Shown here: positions 6,054 to 7,370 of the stretch, piece after piece
How the letters are laid out: the number at the start of each line of letters is the position of its first letter
Numbering within the stretch: the stretch's first letter is position 1
Assembly: GCA_964631265.1 (NCBI GenBank)
Contig: CAZVWW010000110.1
Coordinates: 1-7,370 of the forward strand
DNA from: CAZVWW01 sp964631265
GTDB taxonomy: Bacteria; Thermotogota; Thermotogae; MWEM01
Direction of reading: 5' to 3'
Length of the DNA stretch: 7,370 nucleotides
Notes under the pieces: model-generated
Told to the model about the DNA's origin: nothing
The model's input: the letters and a program-made list of their open reading frames with translations, nothing else
Database searches by the model: none
Translations under genes and position numbers: made by a program

Positions 6054-7181
6054 TCACTTGATATCAAGATATCTGGGATGAAAAAAGGTGATCATCCTGT
6101 TGCTGTTTTGTTTGGATGTCCGTTTTTTTTGAAACGAACCAAACTTGAAATGGATGTTTCGCTCTGCATCCGACCCGTTATTCTCTTTGCTTTCGAATTT
6201 CCTTTTATGGCTTTCAATATCGTTTAGCAATTCTTTGAACCGGTTTATAATGCTCGTTCCGGATTGGGATTCGTCATCTCGTGGAGATGATCGATAAGCT
6301 GACAACAGGTTTCTGATCTCAGTTGAAAGATGGCTCAAGAACTCATCTCTTTCCGGCATATTGTACTGCTTTACTTTTTTCAAGTCATTTATGTTTTTCT
6401 CCATCCGTAGCTTCTCAGACTCCGTGATGTCGCTGCAAATCCCGATTATCCGATCAACTTCACCCTTCATATTTTTCAGTGGCTTCAAGGTAACATTGAA
6501 CAAACGTATTTCTCCAAAGCGTTCTTTGTGTACTTGATGAGTCACAGCACATTCTGACAGGACACAACAGTCATAATAATGATTGATGATCTGTCTGACA
6601 CCCGGCCAATCAACAACTGATTCAAATCTTCTCCCGATGACATCCTCTTTTCTCTTCGAGAAAGCGTCCTTAAATGACTGATTTGCGAATGAGAAATAGT
6701 AATGAATCCTTCGTTCATTATCTCTTTGGACATAGAGCATGAATAAACCGTTCTCCATATTTTCGGTTATCTCATGAAATATTGAATTGTCGTTCCGTTT
6801 ATCGTCAGTTCTATGGTCTAACACCTTGCTTCTGATATAGGAGTATTCATGATCACCGTAACGGTTATAAAAAAAACTGGAGTTGTTTTCCATCCAGATG
6901 TATTCCCCGTTTTTTCTTCTTATCCTGAATTGATAGGAAAGGTATCCTCTTTTCCTGAGATATTCACTTTCAACAATCGTCTGAACATAATCCATATCGT
7001 CCGGATGTACAAGCGCGTTCAATTTCGGAACCGTTATCTTTTTGATGTCCTCACCGTTAAAACCCAGTACTTCTTTGTATCCCGGCGAGAAGTATTCCAT
7101 CTGGCCATCTTTGTAGACCGCTATGCCATCGGAATTTTCAGGATTATCAATCTCGGAAAAAAAGCTTGAATTATTGGTCAT
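6054..7181 (-). CDS. Cytoplasmic two-PAS protein with a degenerate histidine-kinase dimerisation helix
   Basis: This 375-residue protein has no membrane helix or signal peptide. The first PAS domain covers about residues 15-125 (DGIAVYKDGQMEYFSPGY, HPDD, then FRIRRKNGEYIWMENNSS, PAS_3-like). The second covers about 136-253 and ends in a PAC-type GICSDITESE. A charged coiled-coil leads to ERDEFLSHLSTEIRNLL near 277-293. This resembles a HisKA phosphoacceptor helix, in which the usual sequence is MSHEIRTPL. The phosphoacceptor position is Thr287 instead of His; the His at 284 is three residues off. No HATPase domain follows, only a polar, basic C-terminal region of about 80 residues. It is therefore not a working canonical kinase. 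It may act as a PAS-based ligand-binding or partner protein, or be a decayed kinase. The start is fixed by AAAAAGGAG 6 bases before the ATG. The gene converges on the symporter operon and has its own promoter. Confidence 0.82.
   Translation of the reverse strand: MTNNSSFFSEIDNPENSDGIAVYKDGQMEYFSPGYKEVLGFNGEDIKKITVPKLNALVHPDDMDYVQTIVESEYLRKRGYLSYQFRIRRKNGEYIWMENNSSFFYNRYGDHEYSYIRSKVLDHRTDDKRNDNSIFHEITENMENGLFMLYVQRDNERRIHYYFSFANQSFKDAFSKRKEDVIGRRFESVVDWPGVRQIINHYYDCCVLSECAVTHQVHKERFGEIRLFNVTLKPLKNMKGEVDRIIGICSDITESEKLRMEKNINDLKKVKQYNMPERDEFLSHLSTEIRNLLSAYRSSPRDDESQSGTSIINRFKELLNDIESHKRKFESKENNGSDAERNIHFKFGSFQKKRTSKQNSNRMITFFHPRYLDIK
6057..6073. repeat. Perfect 12-base palindrome plus GATATC direct repeat at the end of the two-PAS gene
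   Basis: CTTGATATCAAG (6057-6068) is a perfect palindrome directly at the stop codon of the minus-strand gene. GATATC occurs twice (6060-6065 and 6068-6073), separated by AA. It lies between convergent genes, but without a T-run on either side it is not a typical intrinsic terminator. Confidence 0.45.
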
Positions 7182-7187
7182 TGAAGA

Positions 7188-7196
7188 CTCCTTTTT
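7188..7196 (-). promoter_or_regulatory. Ribosome binding site of the two-PAS gene
   Basis: On the minus strand AAAAAGGAG lies 6 bases before the ATG whose first base is 7181. This clear Shine-Dalgarno sequence fixes the start. Confidence 0.75.
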
Positions 7197-7224
7197 AAGT
7201 CACTTAATCTACTGTTCAACAATA

Positions 7225-7253
7225 ATTATAACAAATGATGTTAAGAAACGCAA
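7225..7253 (-). promoter_or_regulatory. Sigma-A-type promoter of the two-PAS gene
   Basis: Read on the minus strand, TTGCGT (7253-7248) and a perfect TATAAT (7230-7225) are separated by exactly 17 bases. The -10 box ends 43 bases before the start codon, leaving a short A/T-rich leader with the ribosome binding site. The -35 box matches the consensus TTGACA in only its first three bases, so an activator or the overlapping inverted repeat may matter. Confidence 0.65.
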
Positions 7254-7287
7254 GAGAAGTTGTGGATGTTAACACAAACTCCTCTTG
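7251..7287. repeat. Imperfect inverted repeat overlapping the -35 box
   Basis: The left arm CAAGAGAAGTTGTG (7251-7264) and the right arm CACAAACTCCTCTTG (7273-7287) are complementary apart from one mismatch and one unpaired base, with an 8-base loop. The left arm overlaps the -35 box of the minus-strand promoter. No T-run follows on the plus strand, so an operator is more likely than a terminator, but neither is proven. Confidence 0.4.
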
Positions 7288-7326
7288 CTTCTCAAGTTGT
7301 CGTCTCTACTGTTGATTCAACTTCTC
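7254..7326. repeat. Exact 9-base inverted repeat upstream of the minus-strand promoter
   Basis: GAGAAGTTG (7254-7262) recurs in inverted orientation as CAACTTCTC (7318-7326). With flanks, 11 of 12 bases match (CAAGAGAAGTTG against CATGAGAAGTTG). Between them, CTTCTCAAGTTG (7288-7299) is built from the same pieces. The cluster could be a set of regulator sites or the edge of a repeat element that continues outside the window. The rest of 7297-7370 holds only short open frames at the edge, with no recognisable protein. Confidence 0.35.
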
Positions 7327-7370
7327 ATGTCTCCTGCAGGCGACGAAATGGCCACCACCGATATCGACGA

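Noticed and set aside
5842..6057. 71-residue minus-strand open frame across the antitoxin remnant
   Set aside because: It is Ser-rich and featureless. The plus strand of the same bases carries the recognisable Phd/YefM pattern.
6076..6097. Hairpin GGATGA/TCATCC followed by T-rich sequence, considered as a terminator for the plus-strand operon
   Set aside because: A 6-pair, mostly A/T stem with a 10-base loop and an interrupted T-tract is too weak to call.
7297..7370. Possible gene edges at the right end: a minus-strand frame reading VDIGGGHFVACRRHEKLNQQ to a stop, and a plus-strand ATG at 7348
   Set aside because: Both are too short to identify, neither is supported by a ribosome binding site or a known family, and all three minus frames are open to the edge.

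Overview
The window looks like a chromosomal segment of a Gram-positive bacterium of the Bacillota, possibly a clostridial lineage. The grounds are strong Shine-Dalgarno sequences (AAGGAGG, AAAGGAG, GAGGAG) 6 to 9 bases before most starts, a moderate base composition, a consensus-like sigma-A promoter, and protein families common in that phylum. The genus cannot be named from the sequence alone.

Bases 65 to 5874 hold five tightly packed plus-strand genes that read as one operon. They encode a two-helix DUF4212-type small subunit (65-349), a VC_2705-type sodium:solute symporter large subunit (353-2158), an unrecognised three-helix membrane protein (2196-2579), an 834-residue sensor with two membrane helices, a Cache domain, two PAS domains and a DUF294/GlnD-like nucleotidyltransferase output (2600-5104), and a calcineurin-like metallophosphoesterase (5107-5874). 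Gaps range from 2 to about 37 bases. No promoter is visible in the 64 bases before the first gene, so the operon probably starts outside the window.

The natural reading is a transport-plus-sensing unit. The two-subunit symporter imports a small organic acid, probably a short-chain monocarboxylate. The Cache domain samples a related ligand outside the cell. The cytoplasmic nucleotidyltransferase-like domain passes the signal on, and the phosphoesterase may oppose or complete that reaction. DUF294 proteins next to DUF4212/VC_2705 symporters are familiar in other bacteria, where the DUF294 protein is usually soluble with CBS domains. Here the input is a transmembrane Cache-PAS-PAS module, and this is the most notable feature of the window.

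Bases 5884 to 6046 contain a Phd/YefM-type antitoxin reading frame that has lost its in-frame start codon and has no toxin beside it. It looks like a decayed, orphaned toxin-antitoxin remnant between two convergent units.

Bases 6054 to 7181 on the minus strand encode a cytoplasmic protein with two PAS domains followed by a degenerate histidine-kinase dimerisation helix. The expected phosphoacceptor His is Thr, and no ATPase domain follows. A good sigma-A promoter lies just upstream (7225-7253) and is overlapped by inverted repeats. The last 120 bases (about 7250-7370) hold only short repeats and ambiguous open frames at the window edge.
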